64,000 nt of DNA from Luteimonas sp. (GTDB lineage Bacteria; Pseudomonadota; Gammaproteobacteria; Xanthomonadales; Xanthomonadaceae), in contig JANPZU010000008.1 of the NCBI GenBank assembly GCA_024707405.1, positions 310,001-374,000 of the forward strand. The letters are read 5' to 3'. The position numbers and the translations under genes were made by a program. Below the pieces are notes generated by a model, which did not search any database, was not told the origin of the DNA, and saw only the letters and a list, made by a program, of their open reading frames with translations. Of this stretch, positions 49,349 to 58,205 are shown piece by piece (position 1 is the stretch's first letter; every line of letters begins with the position of its first letter).

Positions 49349-49897
49349 CTACGCCATCAATGCATACAGCACCGCGCGGGCCGCGGCCCAGTCGCGCTTG
49401 AGCGTCCGTGACGACCGCCCCAACAGCACGGCAAGTTCGTCGAACTCCAGCCCGGCGAAGTAACGCAGCTCCACCAGCTCGCGGCGGGCGGGGTCGAGCC
49501 TGCCCAATGCATCCAGCGCACCATCGAGCGCGAGCAGTTCTTCAGGGCGCATTTCCGTGAGGCCCGCGTCGTCATCCAGCGCCACCATGACCACGGCGCC
49601 GCCACGGCGTTCGGCCTGCCGCCTACGCGCATGGTCGACCACGATCCAGCGCATCGCCTGTGCCGCGGACGCGAAGAAATGCTTGCGGTTTTCCAGCGAC
49701 CACGCGCCTTCGTGGCCACACAGCCGCAGCCAGGCTTCGTTGACCAGCGCCGTCGGGGTCAACGTGCTGTCCTGCCCGCGCAGGCGCGCGTTGGCCAGTT
49801 GCTTGAGCTCGTCGTAGAGCACGGTGAACACGCGTGACAACGCCTCCGGGTTGTCGCCGCTGTCCCCTCGCAACCACTGCGTGATGTCCTGATCCAC
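49349..49897 (-). CDS. ECF sigma factor of the TIGR02999 (kinase-associated) group
   Basis: A 182-residue sigma-70 family regulator. From GTG 49897 it begins MDQDITQWLRGDSGDNPEAL SRVFTVLYDELKQLA, as TIGR02999 members do, with the family-specific LTPTALVNEAWLRL (about residues 50-63) and HFFASAAQAMRWIVVDHARRR (about 74-95), and region 4 LDPARRELVELRYFAGLEFDELAVLLGRSSRTLKRDWAAARAVL. The GTG is chosen over a TTG at 49933 because GGGGGA stands before it and the extra 12 residues are not family-like. No anti-sigma gene; the co-transcribed kinase is the likely control. Targets unknown; the nearby adhesin is a candidate. Confidence 0.88.
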   Translation of the reverse strand: MDQDITQWLRGDSGDNPEALSRVFTVLYDELKQLANARLRGQDSTLTPTALVNEAWLRLCGHEGAWSLENRKHFFASAAQAMRWIVVDHARRRQAERRGGAVVMVALDDDAGLTEMRPEELLALDGALDALGRLDPARRELVELRYFAGLEFDELAVLLGRSSRTLKRDWAAARAVLYALMA

Positions 49898-49981
49898 GCC
49901 ATCCCCCGCATCCTTTCCCGGATTCTGGCGCAAGGTTCAGCCCGAAGCCAGCGTGTCAGCCTGCGCCGGCGTGGTGCGGCA

Positions 49982-51220
49982 TCACGGCAGGATCAGCGGT
50001 GGCGAGGACAACGAGGACAACGCCCGCAGGATTTTCTGGCCGGCACGACCATCGGCAGGCGTGAGGCCCAACTGTTCCTGCTCGCTGCGGATCGCGCGTC
50101 GCGTGGCATTGCCGATCATGCCGTCGACTGCACCGATGTCATGGCCACGCGCCAGCAACAACCTTTGCAGTTCGCGACGCTGCGCGCGTGACAGGCCCGC
50201 ATCGTCGGTGGGCCATGGCGTGGCCAGTCCGCTGCCGCCGCGCAGGCGGTCGGCCAGGGTGGCAATGGCCAGAGCGTAGCTTTCGGCGGCGTTGTAGCTG
50301 TAGATGGCGTCGTAGTTGCGGAACACCACGAACGCGGGGCCGTTGCGGCCGGCGGGCAGGATCACCGCACTGCGCGCATCGGACGACACCAGCGGCACGC
50401 CATCGACGCGCACCACACCACGCGCGATCCAGTCCGACAGCGGCCGACGATTGGTGCGTCCGGCCAGCGCAGTGTCGAAGTTCGCCGGCAATGTCACTTC
50501 ATGTCCCCACGGCCGACCGGTCTGCCAACCGGAACGCTTGAGGTAGTTCGCGGTCGAGGCCAGCGCATCCGGAATGCTGGTCACGAGGTCACGGCGACCA
50601 TCGCCATCGAAATCCACCGCAATGCGCGCATACGTCGTCGGCATGAACTGGGTGTGCCCGAAGGCACCTGCCCACGAGCCGGTGATCGAGGGATCGGCGA
50701 GGTCGCCGTCCTGCAACAGCTTCAGCGTGGCGAGGAATTCGCCGCGGAAGAATTCCTGTCGGCGCCCGAAGCACGACAGTGTCGACAACGACTGCAGCAG
50801 CAGCCGCTTGCCGGACACGCGGCCGAAGTCACTCTCCACGCCCCACACGGCCACCACGGTCGCCGGATCGACGCCATGCTCGCGCTCGACGCGCGCCAGC
50901 AAGTCGCGATGCGTCTCCAGCATCCGCTTGCCATCTGCCACGCGCTCGTCGTCGACCAACCCGGCCAGGTAATCCCAGATCGGCGTGGTGAACTCGGGCT
51001 GTGCATTGAGCAGGTCGAGCACGCTGCGATCGGCGGTCACGCCGGACAGGAAACGGTCGAAGCTCGCAGTGGGCACGCCACGGGTTGCAGCCTGCGCCTT
51101 CATGCGCACCATGCAGGTGTCGTACTCGGGATCGGGCACGGGTGCAGGCGGCACCTGCGCATGTGCAAGGGACGATGCCAGCAATGCGGCAAGGGCGAGC
51201 GATACGGGGCTGCGATTCAT
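49982..51220 (-). CDS. Lytic murein transglycosylase (MltB family) with peptidoglycan-binding domain
   Basis: A 412-residue periplasmic enzyme that cleaves the MurNAc-GlcNAc bond of peptidoglycan to form 1,6-anhydro ends. Signal peptide to residue 21 (LASSLAHAQ, no lipobox, unlike E. coli MltB), then the Slt/MltB catalytic domain with VVAVWGVESDFGR carrying the acid Glu 129, GRRQEFFRGEFLATLKLLQD, SWAGAFGHTQFMPTTY and DGRRDL. The C-terminal about 65 residues are a PG_binding_1 domain (SRAQRRELQRLLLARGHDIG AVDGMIGNATRRAIR). The ATG at 51220 starts the signal peptide. A solitary gene, with a repeat element upstream. Confidence 0.92.
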   Translation of the reverse strand: MNRSPVSLALAALLASSLAHAQVPPAPVPDPEYDTCMVRMKAQAATRGVPTASFDRFLSGVTADRSVLDLLNAQPEFTTPIWDYLAGLVDDERVADGKRMLETHRDLLARVEREHGVDPATVVAVWGVESDFGRVSGKRLLLQSLSTLSCFGRRQEFFRGEFLATLKLLQDGDLADPSITGSWAGAFGHTQFMPTTYARIAVDFDGDGRRDLVTSIPDALASTANYLKRSGWQTGRPWGHEVTLPANFDTALAGRTNRRPLSDWIARGVVRVDGVPLVSSDARSAVILPAGRNGPAFVVFRNYDAIYSYNAAESYALAIATLADRLRGGSGLATPWPTDDAGLSRAQRRELQRLLLARGHDIGAVDGMIGNATRRAIRSEQEQLGLTPADGRAGQKILRALSSLSSPPLILP

Positions 51221-51319
51221 GGGCGGCAGGATACCGGCATGCCACGCCGGCATGGATGCCGAAGGCTGGCAGCCCATCTGGCCGTTCATGCTTCCAGCCA
51301 CTCAGGAACCCTGAACAAT

Positions 51320-51395
51320 GTCATCCCGAGCGCCGCGAGGGATCTGTTAACCGGAGACCTGCTGGCGAGGATCCCTCGCCGCGCTCGGGGTGACA
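51320..51395. repeat. Inverted repeat element (GTCATCCCGAGCG type)
   Basis: GTCATCCCGAGCGCCGCGAG at one end and CTCGCCGCGCTCGGGGTGAC at the other, with GGGATCT/AGGATCCC-like inner continuation and about 30 bases between. A dispersed intergenic element seen in many bacterial genomes; here between the transglycosylase and YchJ genes. Confidence 0.75.
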
Positions 51396-51412
51396 GCCAC
51401 CAGACACGAAAC

Positions 51413-51796
51413 TCAGCTGGTGACCGCGTCGAGGTAGTACCAGTGGCCATCCTCAAGCACGAAGCGACTGTGCTCGCGCATGCGCACCACGCTGCCACCA
51501 CCGATGCGGTAGCGCGCCACGAACTCGACCTCGGCAGTGTCGTCGCCGGTGGCGGCATGTCGAAGCACATCGAGCTTCAGCCATGTCGGCCTCTGCGCCG
51601 CAGGCTCGTCGAACGCCAGCGTCGCCGGACGCGTCGATGCATGCCAGCTGCGCAACAGGTAATCGGCATCCTCGCGCACGTAGGCGCAGTAGCGCGATCG
51701 CATCAGCGCTTCGGCATCATGCGCCGGCTCGCCTGCGTGCAACGGCCCGCAGCAATCACCGTAATCACGACCGGTGCCGCAGTAGCAGGCCGACAT
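51413..51796 (-). CDS. YchJ family SEC-C motif protein
   Basis: A 127-residue cytosolic protein of the UPF0225/YchJ family. It opens with the zinc-binding SEC-C motif [19 protein letters not shown] (Cys 4, 6, 15, 16 region), then [28 protein letters not shown] and an NTF2-like beta part ([34 protein letters not shown]). Function unknown; SEC-C modules bind zinc and sometimes SecB or nucleotides. Its ATG 51796 overlaps the folE stop (TGATG), so the two are translated together. Confidence 0.9.
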   Translation of the reverse strand: MSACYCGTGRDYGDCCGPLHAGEPAHDAEALMRSRYCAYVREDADYLLRSWHASTRPATLAFDEPAAQRPTWLKLDVLRHAATGDDTAEVEFVARYRIGGGSVVRMREHSRFVLEDGHWYYLDAVTS

Positions 51797-52401
51797 CAGC
51801 GGTGACGATGCCCGGTTTCGATGAACCTCAGGAACTCGGCGCGGGTGCGCGCGTCCTCGCGGAAGCTGCCCAGCATGGTCGAGGTGATCATGCTCACGCC
51901 TCGCTTGTGCACGCCACGCGTGGTCATGCATTCGTGGCTGCCATCGACCACCACGCCGACGCCGTGCGGCGCCAGCGCACGCTGGATGCAGTTGGCGATC
52001 TGCGCGGTCATCTTTTCCTGCACCTGGAAGCGCTTGGAATACGCTTCCACCACGCGCGCGAGCTTGCTGATGCCCACGACCTTGCCGTTGGGCAGGTAGC
52101 CCACGTGCACGCGGCCGATGATCGGCGCCATGTGATGCTCGCAGTGGCTCTCGAATTCGATGTCGCGCAGCACGATCATCTCGTCGTAGCCGGCGACTTC
52201 CTTGAACGTGCGCTCGAGGTACTCGTCGGCGTCGAGCGCGTAGCCGCTGAACCATTCGCCATAGGCATTGACCACGCGCTTGGGCGTGTCCAGCAGGCCT
52301 TCACGCGCCGGATCCTCGCCGGCCCAGCGCAGCAGCGTGCGCACGGCGTCTTCGGCCTCTGCTCGGGGCACGCCATTGCGGGTGTCGTCGGAATGGCTCA
52401 C
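51796..52401 (-). CDS. folE: GTP cyclohydrolase I
   Basis: A 201-residue cytosolic enzyme that converts GTP to dihydroneopterin triphosphate, the first step to folate and tetrahydrobiopterin-type cofactors. Clear motifs: [19 protein letters not shown], the zinc/active-site block [20 protein letters not shown] (Cys 87, His 89-90), [47 protein letters not shown] (second Cys ligand) and [15 protein letters not shown]. The start is GTG at 52401, preceded by GAGG; no ATG is available at the family N-terminus. It leads a pair with the ychJ-like gene and has a REP pair upstream. Confidence 0.95.
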   Translation of the reverse strand: MSHSDDTRNGVPRAEAEDAVRTLLRWAGEDPAREGLLDTPKRVVNAYGEWFSGYALDADEYLERTFKEVAGYDEMIVLRDIEFESHCEHHMAPIIGRVHVGYLPNGKVVGISKLARVVEAYSKRFQVQEKMTAQIANCIQRALAPHGVGVVVDGSHECMTTRGVHKRGVSMITSTMLGSFREDARTRAEFLRFIETGHRHR

Positions 52402-52448
52402 GGCGGGCCTCGTGGTTGTTGCGGATGCGTATGGTACCGCGCCGCTTC

Positions 52449-52542
52449 CGTAGAGCCGAGCTTGCTCGGCTGATGCAATTACGACGCCATCACCGGCCTT
52501 CCAAGGCCAAAGGCAAGGCAGCCGAGCAAGCTCGGCTCTACG
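52449..52542. repeat. GTAG-type REP pair
   Basis: CGTAGAGCCGAGCTTGCTCG at the left and CGAGCAAGCTCGGCTCTACG at the right in inverted order, with about 50 bases between. It lies between folE and the efflux outer-membrane gene and has the same core as the pair at 29181-29248. Confidence 0.85.
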
Positions 52543-52594
52543 GGGGCAGGCACTGGTATTGCACGAGCCCTGCCGGATCGAGGCGATCCTGCCG

Positions 52595-54034
52595 CTAATG
52601 CCCGGCCAGTCGTTCGCGATCGGGTGCCAGCTCCGGCCAACCGCCCGCCAACGCCTTGTACAACGCCACGGCACTGGCGACGCTGCGGGCGCGCGCTTCG
52701 GCGAAGGCATCCTGCGCCTGCAGTTGCGTGCGCTCGGCATCCAGCACCTCCAGCAAGCCGGAGGCACCGGCTTCGTAACGCACGCGTGCCAGCCGCGCCG
52801 CTCGCTCGCCATTGTTCGCGGCACGCTCGAGGTGTGCGTCCTCGACCCGCGTGCGTTCATGCCTCACCAGCGCGTTCTCGGTGTCTTCCAGCGCCAGCAG
52901 CACCGTTTGCCGATAGCGGGCAAGCTCGCCTTCGGCATCGGCATCGGCCGCCGCGATACGTGCGCGCACGCGGCCGATGTCGAGGAACGACCAGTCGATT
53001 CCGAGCGCGACGATGCGCGTCTCGCTGTCGCGTTCGAACAGCAGGCTGCTGTCGATGGCCTGGCTGCCGATCAATCCGCCCAGCGTGAAGCGCGGGAACA
53101 GGTCGGCCGTCGCCACGCCGATGCGTGCGGTCGCGGCATGCAGACGCGCTTCGGCGGCGGCGATATCGGGGCGTGCGCGCAACAGGTCGCCCGGTGTGCC
53201 GGCATCGATCCGGGCCGGCAACGCAGGCAGCGGCTTCACCGTGGACAACTCGTCTACCAGCGCGCCCGGGAGGCGTCCGCCCAGCACGGCCAACCGGTGC
53301 ATCGCCATCGTTTCCTGCGCTTCCAGTGCGGGGATGCGCGATGCAGTGGCTTCGAACTGCGCCCGTGCCCGTGCGATGTCGAATTCGGTGCCGGCGCCGG
53401 CATCGAGCCGCGCCTGCACCAGGTCGAGCGTTCGCTGCTGGTTGTCGCGGTTGGCACGCGCCACGCGCAGGCGTTCCTGGGTGCCGCGCAGGTCGACGTA
53501 GGTACTCGCCACTTCACCGGCGATCACTACCTGCATCGCACGCAGGTCGGCGGCGCTCGCTCCGGCATCGGCACGGCCGGCTTCGATGCCGCGGCGCACG
53601 CGACCGAACAGATCCAGTTCCCAGCCGGCGGAAATGCCGGCGCTCCAGTTCTCGCCATCGCGCCCCTCGCGCGATGCGCCCGGTGCCTGCGATTCGCTGC
53701 TGCGCACGTCCGCCGCCTCGCCCTGCGCGGTGATCGTCGGCAGTGCGTCGAAACGCGCACCGCGCAGCAAGGCATTGGCACGGTCGTAACGCGACAAGGC
53801 GATGCGCAGGTCGTGGTTGGCGCGCAAGGCGTCATGGATGAGGTGCGCAAGCTGCGGGTCACCGAAGCCGTCGAGGAAGGCCGCGTCGAACGGCTGCACC
53901 GTATCGGCCGCGGCATCCGGTGCCGGCATCGTAGAGAACGTCGCCGGCACCGCCATCGAAGGACGCACATGGTCGGGGCCGACTGCGCAGGCCGCGAGCA
54001 ACGCGCTGGCCAGCACCGTGGTCGCGAGACGCAT
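52595..54034 (-). CDS. smeX: Outer-membrane efflux channel lipoprotein (SmeX/OprN-like, NodT family)
   Basis: A 479-residue TolC-type channel subunit. Lipobox ALLAAC (Cys 16), then [18 protein letters not shown], typical of the NodT/OprM group, and two tandem outer-membrane-factor repeats ([40 protein letters not shown]) with long helices and [16 protein letters not shown] and [20 protein letters not shown] strand motifs. It completes the tripartite pump with the SmeV- and SmeW-like proteins. Its ATG 54034 overlaps the smeU2-like stop (TGATG); an alternative ATG at 54040 adds two residues. Last gene of the operon. Confidence 0.85.
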   Translation of the reverse strand: MRLATTVLASALLAACAVGPDHVRPSMAVPATFSTMPAPDAAADTVQPFDAAFLDGFGDPQLAHLIHDALRANHDLRIALSRYDRANALLRGARFDALPTITAQGEAADVRSSESQAPGASREGRDGENWSAGISAGWELDLFGRVRRGIEAGRADAGASAADLRAMQVVIAGEVASTYVDLRGTQERLRVARANRDNQQRTLDLVQARLDAGAGTEFDIARARAQFEATASRIPALEAQETMAMHRLAVLGGRLPGALVDELSTVKPLPALPARIDAGTPGDLLRARPDIAAAEARLHAATARIGVATADLFPRFTLGGLIGSQAIDSSLLFERDSETRIVALGIDWSFLDIGRVRARIAAADADAEGELARYRQTVLLALEDTENALVRHERTRVEDAHLERAANNGERAARLARVRYEAGASGLLEVLDAERTQLQAQDAFAEARARSVASAVALYKALAGGWPELAPDRERLAGH

Positions 54035-54783
54035 CACCATGGCAGCACCTGGTCGAAGTAGAAGTAACCGCCGGTCGGGCCATCGTTGTCGATCAGCGCG
54101 AGTCGGACACTGGTGCGCGCCCCGTCGGCGACTTCGAGTTCGCCACCCTGCTCGTCGCCGGCCTTGTTCATCTCGGTCTTCACGTAGCCCGGATGGATCG
54201 TGTTGACCTTGATTCCGCTGTCCTTCAATTCGTGCGCAAGGTGGATGGCCCACGCATTCACCGCGCTCTTGGACACGTTGTAGCTCGGCACGCCCTTGAA
54301 CTCGTAGATGAAGGATGCGGGGTTCTGGTGCTCGGACAACGAACCCAGCAGACTGGAGACGTTGACGATGCGGCCCGCCTGCGACTTGCGCAGCAGCGGC
54401 AGCAAGGCCTGCGTGGTGTCGATCAGGCCGAACAGGTTGGTGTCGAAGGTCGTCCGCCAGGTATCGAGCGACTGGCCGGACACGCCCTTGGTGGCGTCGT
54501 CGGCGAATATGCCGGCGTTGTTGACCAGGATGTCGAGCCGCCCATGGCGCTGTTCGATCTCCTTCGCGGCGGCGGCGATGGTGGCGGTGTCGGTCACGTC
54601 GAGCACGATGGCCTCCACCGGCAAGCCCTGCGACTGCAGTTTCAGCGCGGCTTCGACCGCGCGTTCGCGGCTGCGGCCGGCCAGCAGCACGTGTACGCCG
54701 GTTTCGGCCAGTTGCTTCACGGTCTCGAAACCGATGCCGCGGGTGGCGCCGGTGACCAGTGCGATCTTCGATGCGGTGTTCAT
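54034..54783 (-). CDS. smeU2: Short-chain dehydrogenase/reductase in the efflux operon (SmeU2-like)
   Basis: A 249-residue classical SDR: nucleotide motif TGATRGIG (11-18), NNAG (about 91-94) and the catalytic YNVSK (Tyr about 166), with IVNVSSLLGSLSEHQNPASF before it. The end, GARTSVRLALIDNDGPTGGY FYFDQVLPW, is like those of SDRs found in Sme/Mex-type operons. It lies between the RND pump and outer-membrane genes, exactly as smeU2 does in S. maltophilia smeU1VWU2X. It probably reduces a quinone- or carbonyl-type substrate or inducer related to what the pump exports; the substrate is unknown. AAGGAC precedes the ATG at 54783. Confidence 0.78.
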   Translation of the reverse strand: MNTASKIALVTGATRGIGFETVKQLAETGVHVLLAGRSRERAVEAALKLQSQGLPVEAIVLDVTDTATIAAAAKEIEQRHGRLDILVNNAGIFADDATKGVSGQSLDTWRTTFDTNLFGLIDTTQALLPLLRKSQAGRIVNVSSLLGSLSEHQNPASFIYEFKGVPSYNVSKSAVNAWAIHLAHELKDSGIKVNTIHPGYVKTEMNKAGDEQGGELEVADGARTSVRLALIDNDGPTGGYFYFDQVLPW

Positions 54784-54844
54784 GTCGTTGTCCTTGGGGA
54801 GAGATGGAATGTCAGGATGAAGACGGCGGCGACGCCGGTCTGGC

Positions 54845-57800
54845 TCAGGCGTGCGCGATGTCATGCGCGGCGTGCGGCGGCGCGTGTGACACCAGCGGCC
54901 TGTTGGCCAGCTTGCGCAGCACGACGTAGAACACCGGCGTGAGGAACAGGCCGAACAGGGTGACGCCGATCATGCCGGCGAACACGGTGATGCCGGTGAC
55001 CGAGCGCACCTCGGCGCCGGCGCCGGTGGACAGCACCAGCGGCACCACGCCGGCGATGAACGCCACCGAGGTCATGATGATCGGGCGCAGGCGCAGGCGG
55101 CACGCTTCCAGCGCAGCCTCCACGATGGCCTTGCCCTGCAGTTCCAGTTCGCGCGCGAATTCGACGATCAGGATCGCGTTCTTGCACGCCAGCCCCATCA
55201 GCACCACCAGGCCCACCTGCACGAACACGTTGTTGTCGCCGCCGGTCAGCCATACGCCGAACAGCGCGGCCAGCAACGTCATCGGCACGATCAGGATCAC
55301 CGCCAGCGGCAGCGTCCAGCTTTCGTACAACGCGGCCAGCACCAGGAACGCGAGCAGCACGGCGAGCGGGAACACGATCATCGCCGCACCGCTCTGGTTG
55401 GCCTGCTGGTAGCTCAGGTCGCTCCAGCCGATGCCCATGCCCGCCGGCAGCACTTGCGACGCCAAGGCTTCGACCTGCGCCATCGCTTCGCCCGACGACA
55501 GCACGCGCGGGTCGGCCTCGCCCAGCAGGTCTGCGGCGGGATAGCCGTTGAAGCGGATCACCGGGTCGGGGCCGTAGGTCTGGCGGATGTTCACCATCGA
55601 ACCGATCGGCACCATCTCGCCGCGGTCGTTGCGCGTGCGCAGGTTGGCGATGTCGCCGACCTCGTCGCGGAAGGGGCCGTCGGCCTGTGCGATCACCTGC
55701 CAGGTGCGGCCGAACATGTTGAAGTCGTTGACGTAGGCCGAGCCGAGGTAGGTCTGCAGCGTGTCGAACAGTTCGGTCAGCGGCACGCCCTGCGCCTTGG
55801 CCTTGACGCGATCCACCTCGGCATCGAGTTGCGGCACGTTGGCCTGGTAGCTGCTGATCGGATAACCGAGTCCCGGCGTCTGCGCCGCCGCGCCCTGGAA
55901 TGCCTGCACCGCGTTCTGCAATTCGCCGTAGCCCAGCCGGGTGCGATCCTCGATGAACAACGACCAGCCCGAACCGTTGCCAAGGCCTTGGATGGGCGGC
56001 GGCATGAAGGCGAAGGTGAAGCCTTCCTGGATGGTGGAGAACTTCTGGTTGAGTTCGGCGGTGATCTCCTCGGCGCTGCGCGAACGTTCCGCGAACGGCG
56101 CCAGGGTGAAGAACACCACGCCGTTGTTGGGCGTGTTGGTGAACTGCAGCGGATTGAGGCCCGGGAACGCGACTTCGTTGACCACGCCGTCCACGCCCAT
56201 GGCGATCTCGGCCATCTTCTTCAGCGTCGCGTCGGTGCGCTCGATGGAAGCGCCTTCGGGCATCTTCACGCCGGCGATGACGTACTGCTTGTCCTGCACC
56301 GGGATGAAGCCCGCGGGCACGAGGTTGAACATGGTGCCGGTGGCGACCAGCAGGCCGGCATAGACCACGAACACCGCGCCGCGGCGGCCGAGGATGCGGC
56401 CGATGCCGTGCTGGTAGCGGTCGGAACCGCGCTTGAAGAAGCGGTTGAACGGACGGAAGATCCAGCCGAAGGCACGGTCGATGCCGCGCGTCAGCGCATC
56501 CTTGGGCGCATCGTGCGCACGCAGCAGGCGCCCGGCCAGCGCCGGCGACAGCGTCAGCGAGTTCAAGCCCGAGATCGCGACCGAGATCGCGATGGCGACC
56601 GCGAACTGCTTGTAGAACTCGCCGATCACGCCGTCGAGGAAGGCCATCGGCACGAACACCGCGCACAGCACCAGGGTGATCGCGATGATCGGCCCGGAGA
56701 CTTCCTTCATCGCCAGGTGCGCGGCCTCCAGCGGCGGCGCGCCTTCCTCGATGTGGCGCTCCACGTTTTCCACCACCACGATGGCGTCGTCCACCACGAT
56801 GCCGATGGCCAGCACCAGCCCGAACAGGGTCAACGTGTTGATCGAGAAGCCCAGCAGGTGCAGCACCGCGAAGGTACCGACGATGGACACCGGCACGGCC
56901 AGCAACGGGATGATCGACGCGCGCCAGGTCTGCAGGAACAGGATCACCACCAGCACCACCAGCAGCACCGCTTCGAGCAGGGTGACGATCACCGAGTTGA
57001 TCGAGTCGCGCACGAAGATGGTGGTGTCGTAGATCGACTGGATCTCCACGCCCGGCGGCAGCGTCGGCCGCAGCTCGTCCATCTTGGCGACCACCGCGTC
57101 GCGGATCTCCAGCGCATTGGCGCCGGGCGCCTGGAAGATGCCGATCGCCGAGGCGTTCTTGCCATCCAGCCGCGCGCGCAGCGTGTAGTCGCCGGCCGCC
57201 AGTTCGATGCGGGCCACGTCGGCCAGACGCACGATCTCGCCATCGCTGCCGGCCTTGAGCACGATGTCGCCGAATTCCTCGGTCGTCTCCAGTCGACCGC
57301 GCGCATTGATCGGCAGCAGGAAGTCGCTGCCGTTGGGCATCGGCTCGGCACCCAGCTGGCCGGCCGAGACCTGCACGTTCTGTTCGCGCACCGCGCGCAG
57401 CACGTCGCCGGCGGTCATGCCGCGCGCGGCCACCTTGTCCGGATCCAGCCACAGGCGCATGGCGTAGTCACCGCCGCCGAACTGCTGCGCATCGCCCACG
57501 CCGGGGATCTTCGCCAGTTCGTCCTTGACGTGCAGGCGCATGTAGTTGCGCAGGTACAGCGAATCATAATTGCCGTCGCTGGATGTCAGGTGCACCACCA
57601 TCAGGAACACCGGCGACTGCTTCTGCACGGTCACGCCCTGTCGGCGCACGTCCTCGGGCAGGCGCGCCTGCGCCTGCGACACGCGGTTCTGCACCTTCAC
57701 CGCGGCCTCGTCCGGATCGGTGCCCGGTCGGAAGGTCACGGTGAGTTGCAGCACGCCGTCGGAACCGGCGACGGACTTGACGTACATCATGTCCTCGACG

Positions 57801-58018
57801 CCGTTGATCGCTTCCTCCAGCGGCGTGGCCACGGTTTCGGCGATCACCTTCGGATTGGCGCCCGGGTACACCGTGCGCACGACGACGGCCGGCGGCACGA
57901 CTTCAGGGTATTCGCTCACCGGCAGGATCGGGATCGCGATCAGGCCGGCGGCGAAGATCACGATCGACAGCACGGCGGCGAAGATCGGTCGGTCGATGAA
58001 GAATCTGGAGAAACCCAT
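54845..58018 (-). CDS. smeW: RND multidrug efflux pump, HAE-1 family (SmeW/MexF-like)
   Basis: A 1057-residue inner-membrane proton antiporter. It starts MGFSRFFIDRPIFAAVLSIV, has the HAE-1 block EYPEVVPPAVVVRTVYPGANPKVIAETVATPLEEAINGVE, the second periplasmic porter region, helix 4 with the proton-relay pair in GIVVDDAIVVVENVERHIEE (Asp 407/408 equivalents), the family motif LVLCAVFVPMAFLDGVIGEF YKQFAVA, helix 10-type LVVLMGLACKNAILIVEFAR and LFLTPVFYVVLRKL near the end. Length and motifs fit the MexF/SmeW group. It exports quinolones, chloramphenicol and related compounds in relatives. It is flanked by the adaptor gene 187 bp upstream and an SDR gene downstream. Confidence 0.9.
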   Translation of the reverse strand: MGFSRFFIDRPIFAAVLSIVIFAAGLIAIPILPVSEYPEVVPPAVVVRTVYPGANPKVIAETVATPLEEAINGVEDMMYVKSVAGSDGVLQLTVTFRPGTDPDEAAVKVQNRVSQAQARLPEDVRRQGVTVQKQSPVFLMVVHLTSSDGNYDSLYLRNYMRLHVKDELAKIPGVGDAQQFGGGDYAMRLWLDPDKVAARGMTAGDVLRAVREQNVQVSAGQLGAEPMPNGSDFLLPINARGRLETTEEFGDIVLKAGSDGEIVRLADVARIELAAGDYTLRARLDGKNASAIGIFQAPGANALEIRDAVVAKMDELRPTLPPGVEIQSIYDTTIFVRDSINSVIVTLLEAVLLVVLVVILFLQTWRASIIPLLAVPVSIVGTFAVLHLLGFSINTLTLFGLVLAIGIVVDDAIVVVENVERHIEEGAPPLEAAHLAMKEVSGPIIAITLVLCAVFVPMAFLDGVIGEFYKQFAVAIAISVAISGLNSLTLSPALAGRLLRAHDAPKDALTRGIDRAFGWIFRPFNRFFKRGSDRYQHGIGRILGRRGAVFVVYAGLLVATGTMFNLVPAGFIPVQDKQYVIAGVKMPEGASIERTDATLKKMAEIAMGVDGVVNEVAFPGLNPLQFTNTPNNGVVFFTLAPFAERSRSAEEITAELNQKFSTIQEGFTFAFMPPPIQGLGNGSGWSLFIEDRTRLGYGELQNAVQAFQGAAAQTPGLGYPISSYQANVPQLDAEVDRVKAKAQGVPLTELFDTLQTYLGSAYVNDFNMFGRTWQVIAQADGPFRDEVGDIANLRTRNDRGEMVPIGSMVNIRQTYGPDPVIRFNGYPAADLLGEADPRVLSSGEAMAQVEALASQVLPAGMGIGWSDLSYQQANQSGAAMIVFPLAVLLAFLVLAALYESWTLPLAVILIVPMTLLAALFGVWLTGGDNNVFVQVGLVVLMGLACKNAILIVEFARELELQGKAIVEAALEACRLRLRPIIMTSVAFIAGVVPLVLSTGAGAEVRSVTGITVFAGMIGVTLFGLFLTPVFYVVLRKLANRPLVSHAPPHAAHDIAHA

Positions 58019-58205
58019 GGCGATGTCCTGTGCGCGGCACGGCCGCGTCGTTGGCCCGCACGCATCGCGCGCGGAGTGAACGGGAAAAAGGTTCCGGTCG
58101 ACGGCCTGCCCGCGGTTCGGGGAGAGGGGCGCAGCCAGGCCGCCGGCCGGAGGGGGCCGGAGGGAGCGGCCCCGTGGAACGGGAGGAATCGGGAATTGCT
58201 TCGCG

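Noticed and set aside
51300-51412. Insertion sequence between the transglycosylase and YchJ genes
   Set aside because: Only a short inverted repeat element is present, with no transposase frame and no target duplication.
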